Origin: Furcasterigmium furcatum
Lineage: Eukaryota > Ascomycota > Sordariomycetes > Glomerellales > Plectosphaerellaceae
DNA length: 64,000 bases
Assembly (NCBI GenBank): GCA_001599815.1
Contig: BCIA01000005.1
Location: 4,844,472-4,908,471, forward strand
Direction of reading: 5' to 3'
Positions 30,686-41,784 of the stretch are shown here, in pieces. The stretch's first letter is position 1; each line of letters opens with the position of its first letter. The position numbers and the translations under genes were made by a program. The notes under the pieces were generated by a model. It saw only the letters and a list, made by a program, of their open reading frames with translations, was not told the origin of the DNA and searched no databases.

Positions 30686-32433
30686 ATGTTCATTCGCATC
30701 CTCGGAATCGGCGCCCTCGTCGTCGCGGCGCTCGCATACTTGCTTTCTGGTGTCATCAATCCCTCGGCTGAACGTCCGCCGTACGTCCAGGGCCGCAACA
30801 AGACGGTCCTCTTCCTCACCAACGCCGAGCATGGCATGAACAACGTCCTGGTGGCCACAGCCTCGTCCCTCATGGAACACCACCCCGCCATCGACCTGCA
30901 TTTCGCCTCTTTTCCACGCCTCCAAAGCAAGATCGATCGCATCTCCAAGGCTATGCGCGCCAAAACGCCCGCCAGTCGCGACATCACCTTCCACCCGCTG
31001 TCGGGCGTCCCCCTCTATCAGGCCTCCGCGCAGATCGGCATGACCGCCCACAGCGTTCCTCATCCTCCCGCCGCGGCCGGCATCGCCAGGCTCGCCGACA
31101 TGTTGCAGCGCATGATCTGCCCCTGGACCACCGAAGAGTACATCTACACCTTCAACGAGCTGGGCGCTCTCATCGACGAGATTGACCCGGCGGTTGTCGT
31201 CCTAGACACTCTGTTCCGCCCGGCCATCGACATCACGAGGCAGAAGAACAGGCTGCATGCCTTTGTGACGCCGAACACCCTCGTCGACAACTTCCTCGCT
31301 GATCAGCCCAACGGCGGCATGTTCTGGAAGTACCCCGCGTGAGTACTGGAGCAATGACCTATATGGTCAACCTTGAGACCTGACAACTTTCCCCTCCAGC
31401 ATCTCCTCCGGCTTCTCCTTCCCCGTGCCCCTGCGCCAGATCCCGGAGAACATCTACCTCAACGCCCGCATCATCTACGCCTTCATGTACATGCCCGCCA
31501 TGTCCGCCGTCAAGACCGTCCTGCGCGCCAACGGCATCGAGGACCCCCTCAACTTCTACGGCCTCCGCCGCGACGACGTCCCCTGGATCACCCAGACGAC
31601 CGAGGGCGCCTCCATCCCCGTCGACTACGTGCCCCCCAACGTCACCTGCGCGGGCCCCATCGTCCTCTCCGCCGGCCCGGCCGCCGAGCAGGACCCCGAA
31701 CTGGCTGCGTGGCTGAAGAAGGCGCCCACTGTGCTCGTCAACCTCGGCAGCTCACTGCCTGTGAGCACCCTCTCGGCACCTCTAACTTCCACAGCTGACA
31801 TTCTCCCAGTACACCGAGATCCGAGCATCAGTCATGGCCGGCGCCATTGCAGACGTGATCTCCGAGACAGACGCCCAGTTCATCTGGAAAGCCGAGAAGG
31901 ACACCACTGCCGGGGATTTCGACTGGGACGCCGCCCTCGCCCCTTTAAAGCCGTACATCGAGGCCGGTCGCGTGCGCGTCTTTTCCTGGTTGACCATCGA
32001 GCCCCCCTCCCTCCTCGAGACGGGGGACATCGTGGCGTCGGTGCACCACGGGGGTTCGAACTGCTATCATGAAGCCATCGCGTAAGTTCACTTCCACGCG
32101 TGCTGCCCCTCTAGATAAAACAGGCAGCTGACGCGCTTTTTCAACCCGCATAGCACCGGCGTCGCGCAGCTTATTCTCCCCCTGTGGGTGGACCTGTACT
32201 CCTTCGCGGCCCTGGTGGAGGACATCGGCGTTGGAATCTGGGGGTGTCGGCCCACGAGCCCGACCTGGACGAGGGAGTGCTTGAGGAGCAGTCTGCTCGA
32301 CATTGTGGACAAGGGCCCGGCGGCACAGGGCAGGCGAGAGGCTGCCAGGATTCTCGGTGATAAGGTACGCGAGGGAGGCGAGGGGAGAGATATTGCCGCG
32401 CGCGAGATAGCCAAGCTGGCATATGTCAGGTAG
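30686..32433 (+). CDS. UDP-glycosyltransferase (GT1-like), membrane-anchored
   Basis: Four exons (30686-31338, 31400-31760, 31810-32081, 32154-32433) with introns of 61, 49 and 72 nt give 521 aa. The N-terminus (ILGIGALVVAALAYLLSGV) is a signal anchor or leader. The C-terminal sugar-donor region has VNLGSSLP and VHHGGSNCYHEAIATGVAQLILPLWVD, matching the UGT signature in which the His-Gly-Gly and the later Trp-x-Asp contact UDP-sugar. GT1 enzymes move sugar from UDP-sugar onto small lipophilic acceptors, often for detoxification or metabolite tailoring. The stop at 32431 coincides with a possible GTAGGT donor, so a further short exon is not excluded. The GMC oxidoreductase gene lies 400 bp away in convergent orientation. 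Confidence 0.85.
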
Positions 32434-32833
32434 GTCTTGCGTGCATTTCATCGTATCTTTCAAAGCAGCCGCGAGTCGATTGATCAGCTGGCTGGATCCC
32501 AGCTGTCCTTGGTTGGCACGCCACCGCGAAAGCTGCCGAGATGGACGCTGTAAACGCAGGTTGAAGGGCGTCGGAACCATATGAGCCAGTCGCCATGGAT
32601 TTAGAATGGTTTGTGAGAAGCACTTTAAAGGTAATAGTATGTATTCGTGAATTTTTCTCAATATTCCTTCATGGCATGCTCGGGGTCGTGGATCTTCACA
32701 GCCGCTTGCTCGACCTCAACTTCTAGGAAAAGGCGATCAATACAGAACCATCACCACATACACCATCATCTCAGGTATGCAACAAAGTACACGCTTCCGC
32801 TACGTGTAGACATGATTCCATAAACTGACACCC
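32434..32833. other. Intergenic region between convergent genes
   Basis: The 3' flanks of the glycosyltransferase and GMC oxidoreductase genes meet here. Nothing else is seen. Confidence 0.5.
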
Positions 32834-34721
32834 CTATGACCTGGCCTTGTGATCCTCCTTGATAATGTCCGCGGCCTTCTCGGCCACGGCATACACGACG
32901 CTCTGGATGTTCCCGACCGGCTCGAGGGGGAAGATGCTCGCATCGACGACCCTCAGCCCCTTGACGCCGTACACCCGCAGCCTGCTGTCGACCACGCCGC
33001 CCTTCTCGCGGGGCAGCATGGCGCAGCTGCCGGCGGGGTGGAAGTCGCTGACCATCGTCTGGCGGATGACCTCCCTGGCGCCCTCGAGGGTATCTGCCTT
33101 GACATCCGGGATGCGCGCGCCGTCCGGCTTGAACAGCCCTTTGAGCGGCTCGGTGGCGACCAGGCTCTCGACGAACTGGACGTGGCGCGCCGCGAGCTCG
33201 ACGTCCAGCGGGTTGGAGTTGAAGTTGGGCTCCCAGACGGGGAGCGTGTCGACGTCGGCGGAGGAGATGTGGACGCTGCCGCGCGAGAAGGGATGGTTCA
33301 TGAGCGTCAGCACCGTGAGGTAGTTCTCCGGCTTGATGGGCATGAGGTAGTCGGCCATGCTCGACGGCTCGGCTAGCACGGTGTTGAGCTGGCCCGGGAA
33401 GAGCATGTACTCGGCCAGCGGCTCGTCGGGCGTCTGCAGAAGGTCGCGGAGCACCTTGCCTTCGGCCGTCTGGATGTCCTTGTCGTGCTCCGTGAAGAGA
33501 GCCTGCTTGGCCTCGGCGGTGCAGACGCCACTGCCATCTACCAGGGGGGCGTATGCGACGGTGATGTTCGACTGGCCCAGCGGCCCCGCGCCGGCGCCGT
33601 CAGCTTGGTACATGCCGATGAGCGCGTTCAGCACGTTGGGGTCCCTGAGGACATCGCCCGACGGCGTGTCGGGGTTGACCTCGAAAGACTGGCAGACGAT
33701 GGGGTGGTCCTGGAGGTTCTCTCCGACGGCAGGGTTATCGACCACGACAGGGATGTCGAACTTGTTCAGGACGTCCTTGGAACCGACGCCAGACAGCTCG
33801 AGGATCTGGGGCGACATGAAGGCGCCCGCAGAGATGATGACTTCGCCTGCGTTGAAGGTCTTCTCGGATCCGTCCTTGGACCGGACGAGCACGCCGGTCG
33901 CGACGGGCTCTGTCCCGGAAGTGTCGAAGAGGACCTTCTTGACAACGGCGCCGGTCAGGAGCGTCAGGTTGGTCCTGGCGGCGATCTCGTCCGTGTAATG
34001 CGCCGAACCGGCAAAGCTCCGCGTCTTCGTGGCCGGGTCAATGCTGCCCGGCTGCTGGAACGCACCGAGCGCGTTGCCGGATCGCACGTCCGAGGTCGCT
34101 TGCAAGCCGAGCTTGGAGAAGGCCTCCAGCCAAGCAGCATTTGTCTGGCCGTAGCCCTCGCTGAAGGAGACCTGAACAGGGCCATCACCGACGGCAGAGT
34201 CATCGTGATACGTGAGGCCAACCACGTCCTTGGCCGCCTGGGGAGGTGCGTGGACGGTCGCGAACTTGCGGAAGTACGGCGCCAAGCCGTCATAATCCCA
34301 GCCCTCGTTGCCCAGAGTGCGCCATGCATCGAGACTGCCCCGCGAAGGGTACACCAGCATGAGGAAGTTCAGCGCCGAAGAGCCTCCAAGCTGCTTGCCA
34401 CGCGGCTGGTTGATCTTCCTGTTGTTGAGACGGGGCTTGGATCACATCTCATCAGCTCCTTGCGCCGTGCACCTGCATGAGAAGGATTCGCAAGTCACAT
34501 ACCTGCGGCGTGGAGGAAAAGTTCCAGTCATAGTCGGGCTTGCCATACTGGGCGGCCACCAGGCCCGGTGTGAGGACGAGGGGATCCTTGGTGTGATCAT
34601 CGCCCGCCTCGAGCACCAGGACGGACAGCTGCTTGTCCTCGCTGAGGCGGTCTGCGAGGGTCAGGCCTGCTGTGCCTCCCCCGACAATCACGTAGTCAAA
34701 GGTATCGATTGCTGAGCCCAT
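32834..34721 (-). CDS. GMC-family FAD oxidoreductase
   Basis: Two exons (34503-34721 and 32834-34435) with a 67-nt intron (GTATGT...CAAG) give 606 aa, normal for the family. The FAD-binding fold opens with DYVIVGGGTAGLTLADRL; both GMC signatures are present (RGKQLGGSSALN and GAFMSPQILELSGVG). The active site appears as HPAGSCAML (catalytic His) and PVGNIQSVVYAVAE, where Asn occupies the second catalytic position. There is no signal peptide, so it should act inside the cell. GMC enzymes oxidise alcohols, sugars or choline-like substrates with oxygen; the substrate is not evident. Its place next to a glycosyltransferase, a reductase, a transporter and an SDR suggests a small metabolic cluster. 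Confidence 0.93.
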
Positions 34722-35797
34722 GGTGATCGACTGGGTATTGAACGCTTTGCAAGATTAGAGAGTTCTTAGCACTATTAGCGTGGAAGGACGGAGAGACGAG
34801 ACGAGACCCGAGAGGATATAAGAGCGATGCAACCATCATCTCGGAAGAGGGGAAGGGCTCTGGGCGTTCATGTGAAGCACTCGGCCTGCAAGGGGGCGGC
34901 GAAGTGCTGTCCAACACCGCGAGGACCCCTGCATGCAATAGGGGAGACCCAGATAACCAGGCCGGGGCCAAGGAGTCTGGAAGCCAAGGAGCCTGAGTTG
35001 CTTGGGAGATCTCCTCGGTTGGACATCGCGATCAAGTGGACTAGGTCCAGCAGTATTCGCGAAGCATGTTAATATCTGGGGATGTTAGTAGGTAGTTGAA
35101 CCAAAATGGTGACCACGTCCACCCGGAATCTGGGTTTGCTGAAGAATTGGCATGAAGTCTCACGCCACGTCAGACGTCAAAATCGGCCGAGATGTGATAG
35201 ATGAACCATCCAACACACTGGGAATCTTCATTCTTTTCCCCCACCCCGCACGCCCTCTTGCGGCACATGCACGCAATATCCAACGGGCGGGGATATCCCA
35301 TCTGCAAATCCCTTCCCCCAAGACTATAGCGTCGCGGTGCCCCGGTGATGCCGGAGCAGCTTGCCTATTTGACCTTAGCACACCGGGCCAGAGGAGTCTC
35401 CCGCGGCGGTTGGCGTCCGTCCGGGGAACAGAGCCCAGGGCCGGCGCCCGTGCCGCAATCCCCTGGCACCAACAAGTTCCAAACGACCACCAACAGGTAA
35501 CAACAGCCAAGGGCCCAAGGCACGCCGCCATGCGGCACAGTCGAAAATAGACACAGGGCATTGCCGATCGTCCTCAATTCCGCCGGTGCCATGGTGAAAA
35601 TCGAAACTTCTGGGTCTTCATCCCTCAGGGGGTTGCATTTCATGCAGATTGTTGCTGTGCCTTCATCGCCGCCACTGTTCTTCATAACATGGCCGGCTCC
35701 TGACCGGTTGCTTCCTTTTTTCTCCGGATGGAGCTGCTCATCTGGCGACGGATACGACTAGACAGGCCGGCTTGCCCTGAACTTCCCGAAAAGCAAG
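34722..35797. other. Intergenic region, 1.1 kb, between divergent genes
   Basis: The promoters of the GMC oxidoreductase and the PTH11-like receptor diverge from here. Only small open frames without domains occur. Confidence 0.5.
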
Positions 35798-37050
35798 ATG
35801 GCCCTCCAAGAGCTCACGTTCCCAGTGCTGCCGATCGTCCAGACGCACCTCATCATCAACTGCGTCCTCGTCTTCCTCACACTATGCGTTGTCGCCCTGC
35901 GCATGGTAGCGAGACACCTGAGCGGTGCGAAGCTCTGGTGGGATGACTACATCATCCTCTTCTGCATGCCTCAAGGCATCGGGATGCTCGTTATCCAGGG
36001 ACTTTGTGCGTATATCCCCGGATAGACCATTCCCAGGCGACCCCAGCTGACGTTTTGAGCCTCCAGACACCCCGATGGGTGTCGGATTCCCCATTACCGA
36101 GACTCTGCCCAACCTGGTGGTCATCCTGAAGCTGATGGTCTCCTACGCCATCATCTACACCGTCTGCATCAGCTTCATCAAGCTCAGCGTCCTCTTCTTC
36201 TACCTCCGCGTCTTCGTCAACAACGGCCTCCGCCTCGCCACCAAGATCGTGCTCTGCGTCGTCGCCGCCTGGACGCTGGCCAACATCCTGCTCCTCTGTC
36301 TCATCTGCCGCCCCTTTTCCGCCAACTTCGGCGGCGAGGGAGAGTGCGGTGATATTCCGACGGCATTCATCTCCATCGGCGCTTTCAACATCATCAGCGA
36401 CGTCGTGATCCTGCTGCTGCCCATCCCCACCGTCTGGAGCCTCAAGACCCGGCGCCAGATGAAGATCGCCCTGACCTGCGTCTTCCTAGTCGGCCTGCTG
36501 TACGTCCCAAAATCATCCCAGGCCTTGCCTGACAATTCCCTACCTCGGTCCGTGCTGACAACATCCCAGGGTCTCCGTCATTGCCGTCGCCCGCATCTTC
36601 TCCCTCCAGCACCTCCAGCTCGAGAACATCACCGAGACGATGGTCTGGGTCGACTTCCTCTCCACCACCGAGATCAACCTCGGCATCCTCTGCGTCTCCC
36701 TCCCGATGCTCGGCACAATCTACCACCGCGTCTTCAAGCGCGCGGGTGCCAGCAGGCTCGGGAACTCGTCCCCCAGCGGCGGCCACCGCTACAAGAGTGA
36801 CCAGTCCGGCTCGGGCGCATCGCGAAGCAAACCGCCGAGGGGCCAGGACACCATCGCGCTCGACGACATCTATGCTCCTGACATGGACCTGCACAACGAG
36901 ACGGTCGTGTCTGCGGCCCGTCCCGACCAAAGAGAGGTCTCGAGTCTGGATGGCAGCGAGACGTCTCTGAGTCCGCTGCCGAAGCCATCGGGACCGGGGG
37001 CTGGGGAGGGGATCAGGGTGCAGACGCGGTGGGAGATCAGGCAGGGCTGA
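35798..37050 (+). CDS. PTH11-like integral membrane protein (fungal rhodopsin-type domain)
   Basis: Three exons (35798-36005, 36067-36499, 36570-37050) with introns of 61 and 70 nt give 373 aa. About seven membrane helices are visible, including LIINCVLVFLTLCVVALRMVA, the conserved WWDDYIILF turn after helix 1, IYTVCISFIKLSVLFFYLRVF, WTLANILLLCLICRPF, IISDVVILLLPIPTVW and ILCVSLPMLGTIYHRVF. The W-DD-Y and FIKLS..FYLR motifs are hallmarks of the large family around the Magnaporthe surface-sensing receptor Pth11. There is no N-terminal CFEM domain. The polar cytosolic tail (about 100 residues) is rich in Ser. It presumably senses surface or chemical cues; the ligand is unknown. Confidence 0.88.
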
Positions 37051-37416
37051 GACGGCCATGAGATACAAAGATCTGACAAGTCGAAATATTATGCTGTGTT
37101 ACTCTGCGACTTCACATCCAGTACGGTACTACTGAAGTCCCCTGTGCCGTAGACTCGATGATCCCAGTCGTCTGTGGTAGGGGTCGCGCGGGGCATCAGA
37201 TCCGCGTATCCGCGACCATCAAGCTGAACTTGGAAAGCTGCCTGGTAACCCGCGGGGTTAATTGAAGAAAGTCCCCGCCACCTAAAACACCATCTTACTT
37301 GTTCATCGTACCGTCGTCATCTACGTCACAGCACAACCGCGTCTCCTCTGTCCCGGCTTCCATACTCGCTCCCATCAACCCCAGGACCTTCCCGCATACT
37401 CAGTTCAATCGGCACA
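37051..37416. other. Intergenic region, 0.37 kb
   Basis: Short spacer carrying the promoter of the downstream reductase gene. Nothing distinctive is seen. Confidence 0.5.
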
Positions 37417-38433
37417 ATGGAATCAAACAGGCCAATCTTGCTGCTTGGGGGCACCGGCAAGGTCGGGAGGCAGATCGCGAGATGCCTAGCGGGCACGTCT
37501 ATTCCGACCCTCCAGTCTTCACGGAAAGGAGAGTCCACGACCGAGCCTGACGCTTCTAACATCAGCCCGGTCGCATTCGACTGGAGCAGCCAGGTCACAT
37601 GGTGCGATGCCCTGCGTTCGAGCCCTCGCGGCGTTTTTCTCGTCGCGCCGCCTATCACGGACATGCTTCCGCCAATGCAGGCATTCATCGACCTGGCCAG
37701 AGCCAAGGGCGTGAAGAGATTTGTGCTGCTGAGCGCCAGCTCGCTGGAAGGCGGCGCTGACAGCTCTGCGATGGGGCTCGTGCATTGGTATCTCAAGCAG
37801 CTTGGGGATTGCGGCGAGGTTGAGTGGGCGGCGTTGCGGCCGACGTGGTTCCAGCGTGGGTGTCTCTACGATTTTGATCATTCCAGGGTCCATGAATGCT
37901 GATGCACAAGCGACAGAGAACTTTGCCGACCAGGAGGCTCACAAGAGCTCAATACGGCTGGAGAGCGCAGTATACTCCGCCACCGGAGACGGCAAGCTTC
38001 CCTGGGTGTCGGCGGCCGACATCGCTGCCTGTGCTTTCCGTCTTCTCACGCAGGAAGAAGCGCCCAACGACGATTTCGTGATCCTCGGGCCTGAGCTGCT
38101 GTCGTACCAGGATGTGAGTGACCTCCTTCAGCTGCGCAAGCACTCGAGAGAGTTGACTTTCTGACTGTTCACCAGATCGCCGACATCCTCACAGATGTAT
38201 TAGGCCGCAAGATCACCCACAAGAACTTGACGGCCCAGGGGCTTGAAGAGCGCTTCGTGTCACATGGAGCGCCGGAGGATTATGCGAAGATGATGGGTGC
38301 CATGGACACGGCCATCAAGAACGGGAGCGAGGATCGCACCAACGACGTGGTCCTGAAGCTCACTGGAAAGCAGCCTGTCAGGTTCCGAGAGTTTGTTGAG
38401 CAGAACAAGGACGCGTGGCCGACTGATAACTGA
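37417..38433 (+). CDS. NmrA-like reductase of the EasG/ergot-alkaloid-protein type
   Basis: Three exons (37417-37855, 37917-38113, 38176-38433) with introns of 61 and 62 nt give 297 aa. The NAD(P) fold starts ILLLGGTGKVGRQIARCL; other landmarks are VFLVAPP, AKGVKRFVLLSASS, ALRPTWFQQNFADQE and YSATGDGKLPWVSAADIAACAF. These match the NmrA-like branch that includes EasG/FgaFS, which reduce an iminium intermediate in ergot alkaloid synthesis. No other ergot genes (prenyltransferase, EasA, catalase) lie nearby, so a different substrate is more likely. It runs in the same direction as the MFS gene 230 bp downstream, fitting a shared metabolic task. Confidence 0.85.
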
Positions 38434-38664
38434 ATGGATACGGCTTGGTTTTGGAAGAACAAAGAGGGGGCAGTTTGAGATGGCGGCAAAGTTATGCGGG
38501 AGGCTCGCCCGACGCCCGCGGTCCACTGCCGCCTTATGGTATGGACAGGTCTGACTCGCCTTCAGCGTAGGGGACCTACTAGTACCGAAAGAGTGAGCTG
38601 TGTTTGACTCGGCTCCGGCCAACCTGGAGTGCCTTCTCTTAAAGTGGAGTCTGCTGCCAAAGGA

Positions 38665-40198
38665 ATGCAACCTTCTGTTTTGCCCGACCTCCCAAGCTCC
38701 CTGGCGTCGCTGTCGCCCAGCGAGTACGACAAGGTGGGCAAGGCGGCAACTTCAAGCTGGATGTGCAGATCTTGCCGTGTCTTGTCATCATGTTCATCAT
38801 GAACTTTCTGGATCGTCAAAACATCGCCTCGGCCAGGCTGGCCGGCATCGAAGAGGATTTGAACATGAACGAGGTCCAGTATCAAACCTGTTTCTCCATC
38901 CTCTTCGTCGGTTACATTTTGATGCAGGCAAGTCTCCGTGGCCTGAATTGTGCTCTCTATCCACTAACTCGTGCACTCCCCAGGTACCCTCCAACATGTT
39001 TCTCGGCACCATAAAATCGCCAGGAGTGTACATCTGCGGTGCCATGGTTGTCTGGGGTATCATCAGCACATGCATGGCCGCAGTTCAAAGTTTTGGAGGA
39101 CTCGTCGCAACGCGGTTCCTGGTCGGCTTCAGCGAAGCCGTCTTCTTTCCGGGTGCGCTGTACTACCTGTCCGTGTTCTACAACCGAAAGCAATACGCCT
39201 TTCGCGCGGCCATCCTATATTCCGGAAATCAGCTCGGAAACGCATTTGGCGGCCTCTTTGCCCTGGGAATACTTGAGCTGGATGGCGCACACGGCCTCGA
39301 AGGATGGAGATGGCTGTTCCTCGTCGAGGGCGTCGTCACAATTGGCCTGGCATTCCTGTTTATGCTGATTCTCCCCAATGCCCCCGAGAAGGCACGGCTT
39401 CTCTCGCAGGCGGAGATCGACTGGGTTCAGTACAGCTATCAGGAGGACCAGGGCCAGATGGACAACACCAACGAGATCACGGCAGGGCAAGGATTCATGA
39501 TGGCCATCAAGGACCCGAAGACATGGCTCATGCTTGCGACTCTCTATCTCATCTACACTGCCAGTGCGGTGGAGAACTTCTTTCCTGTAAGTCACAGCCA
39601 ACCTCACCTGGGAAAGCTATTATACTAATCCAAAGCACAGTCGGTTGTCGCTACCCTGGGTTTCGACCGCAACACGACTCTTGGCCTCACAGCACCGCCT
39701 TTTGTCCTCGCGGTCATCGTGATCTCGATCAACGGTTACCATTCCGACATGAAGGAGGAAAGATTCCTCCACATCGTCATTCCCCTCTGCGTTACCGTGG
39801 CCGCGAACATCATCGCGGTTTCCACCACGAACACGGCCGCAAGATACACCGCAATGATGCTCATGCCCGCCTCGTTCTATTCGAGTTCCACAGTCTTGCT
39901 GTCCTGGATTTCCGGATCAATCGCGCAACCCGCAGTCAAGCGAGCGTCGGCAATTGCGCTGATCAACGCTGTCGTGAACACAAACAATATCTGGACCTCG
40001 TACATCTACTTTGGCGCGCCGAGGTACCTAGCCGCGTTTTCGCTCAACTTTGCATCCGCGGCTGGAGCGATTGCTCTGGCGACCGTCATGTGGATGTACT
40101 TGCGACGCGAGAACCGCAAGCTTGACCAGGGACTCGAGACTGGGAAGAGCGGACCGACGGAAGCACAGAAGGCCTCGGGCTTCCGCTATATTCTATGA
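38665..40198 (+). CDS. MFS transporter, Dal5/allantoate permease-like (apparent N-terminal frameshift)
   Basis: Exons 38665-38927, 38984-39586 and 39641-40198 encode about 474 aa of a 12-helix anion:cation symporter. Landmarks are NFLDRQNIASARLAGI, YQTCFSILFVGYILMQVPSNM, GWRWLFLVEG and AMMLMPASFY. The first intron (38928-38983) starts GCAAGT and ends CCCCAG: a GC-AG intron with a CTAAC branch site. The natural start MQPSVLPDLPSSLASLSPS leads to EYDKVGKAAT, but the next family-conserved segment KLDVQILPCLVIMF is in another frame, so one base appears to be missing near 38750-38755. The first in-frame ATG after it (38790) would remove part of helix 1. Either the gene is newly broken or the assembly has an error. 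Dal5 relatives import small organic anions. Confidence 0.8.
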
Positions 40199-40386
40199 AT
40201 ACTCGTGGGCGTTGCAAGGAAGCTTGCTCCTGTTGGGTCGTCATATACGTCTTTAGCCACGATCCCAAGGACACAATTTGAGGTGGCGGGAGGTTTAGCA
40301 GACCTGAGCTAACCTTCTCAGAAGTGGTCAACTGTCATTCATAGATTCTAAGCAATGATACAGACATCCTGCGCTGAGGTTCCATT

Positions 40387-41232
40387 CTAGTAATCCGTGC
40401 TTACGGCAATCTTCTCCATCTTGGCCACTGTGTCGTTGAGATTCGCGATCTTGGTCTTGAACATCCCAAGACAATCCGATCCGAGAGGCACACGGAGCTG
40501 GTCCTCCAGGCCGGCAGCCAACCCGGTGGAGGTAATTGCTTCGTACATACGCAGAACACCGCGTTCGGGGTCGCCAGGCTGGCTACCATGCATGCTACCC
40601 AGAACAGCGCCGATATCAACATAGCCCTCCTTCTTCGCGGCGACGTTTTTCCCGGCAGCGGGTTGGGCGAGGAACTCGGTACGGAAGATACCGGGGTTGA
40701 CGAGCAAGGCGCGGATACCGAAGGGTTTCATCTCAGAAGCCATGGCCTCGGTCAAACCTTCGACGGCGAACTTTGAGGCCGAGTAGATGGGGCCGCCATG
40801 ACCGCCCAAGATTCCGGCCCCACTGGAGATGTTCACGATGGTCCCGGCTCCCTGCTTGCGCATGTGGGGGATGGTGGCCTTGGTGAAGTTGAGTAGACCG
40901 AAGAAGTTGACATCGAACTGGTAGCGAGCTTCTTGCTCGGTGACTTCCTCGACGGCACCCAGGTGGCCGAAGCCGGCGTTATTGACAAGAACGTCAATGC
41001 TGCCGTGCTTAGCGACGGCGTCGTCGATGGCAGACGTGATCTCAACGGCGGGAGCGGTGATCTGAATCTCGATCACGTCGGCCTTGGGGTGGTTCTTAAG
41101 TGAATCGGGAACTTTGGACAGAGCACGAGCCGTGGCCACGACAGTGTGGCCCTTGGACAGGGCCAGCTGGGCCAGCCGGAGGCCGAAACCGGCGTTGCCA
41201 CCTGTGATAAACCAGACGTTGTTGGGAGCCAT
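40387..41232 (-). CDS. Short-chain dehydrogenase/reductase (SDR)
   Basis: A single exon of 281 aa. Classical SDR features are visible: cofactor motif TGGNAGFGLRLAQ near the N-terminus, VLVNNAGFGH, catalytic Ser in VNISSGAG, and YSASK with catalytic Tyr and Lys. The start MAPNNVWFITGG was chosen over an in-frame upstream ATG at 41349 because it places the nucleotide-binding strand at the usual distance, and a TATA box lies about 95 bp before it. Such enzymes oxidise or reduce alcohols and ketones with NAD(P)(H); substrate unknown. It converges with the MFS gene about 190 bp away. Confidence 0.92.
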   Translation of the reverse strand: MAPNNVWFITGGNAGFGLRLAQLALSKGHTVVATARALSKVPDSLKNHPKADVIEIQITAPAVEITSAIDDAVAKHGSIDVLVNNAGFGHLGAVEEVTEQEARYQFDVNFFGLLNFTKATIPHMRKQGAGTIVNISSGAGILGGHGGPIYSASKFAVEGLTEAMASEMKPFGIRALLVNPGIFRTEFLAQPAAGKNVAAKKEGYVDIGAVLGSMHGSQPGDPERGVLRMYEAITSTGLAAGLEDQLRVPLGSDCLGMFKTKIANLNDTVAKMEKIAVSTDY

Positions 41233-41326
41233 TGTTACGGTGTGGTCAGAGTATGGTATGAATAGTAGAGCTGGGAGGATGTTGTTGTTGTTCTTCTCGA
41301 GAACGATCGAAGAAGAGATGTGAGCC

Positions 41327-41333
41327 TTATATA
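41327..41333 (-). promoter_or_regulatory. TATA box of the SDR gene
   Basis: TATATAA on the minus strand, 95-101 bp upstream of the SDR start codon, in good context. Confidence 0.5.
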
Positions 41334-41784
41334 GCCATGGCAGTCTCAATGCTTCGACTTGATAATGCGCAACATTTCCCGCTCCGATGACTATCAGTCA
41401 GCCAATGACTTAGAAATAAGCCGTCATCCATTGTCTATAGGAATGGCTGAGGACTATAGGGTAGCAGATGCAGGTGATGGCTGATGTGGCTTACATGGCT
41501 TACTCACATGTGGCTTACTAGCAGGTGTGAACCGAGGCACAGTCAACGGCAGACACGACTAGAAGTTATTCAGACTATTCAAGTTCCCGCGGTCATGTCT
41601 GAACGAAGAGAGCCGACATCCCAACCGCGACAGCCGACGATAAAAGGTGAAGTAAGCCCACAACACTTCGGGCGTCCCGCCCAGAAGACATCCCACCCTC
41701 AACCCCGGCGCCGAGCCCCAGCCAGTTATTAACCTCTCGACGGAGCATCCATACAAGACATGGCATTGAACTACCTCGACGTCG
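41334..41784. other. Intergenic region, 0.45 kb
   Basis: SDR upstream region and 3' flank of the bZIP gene. The imperfect direct repeat TGGCTTACATGGCTTAC / TGTGGCTTACT at 41488-41520 is the only notable feature. Confidence 0.5.

Noticed and set aside
33485..34480. A 331-codon plus-strand frame antisense to the GMC gene
   Set aside because: No recognisable domain; the GMC signatures are on the opposite strand.
37417..38433. An ergot alkaloid gene cluster
   Set aside because: Only one EasG-like gene is present; none of the other pathway genes lies in the window.
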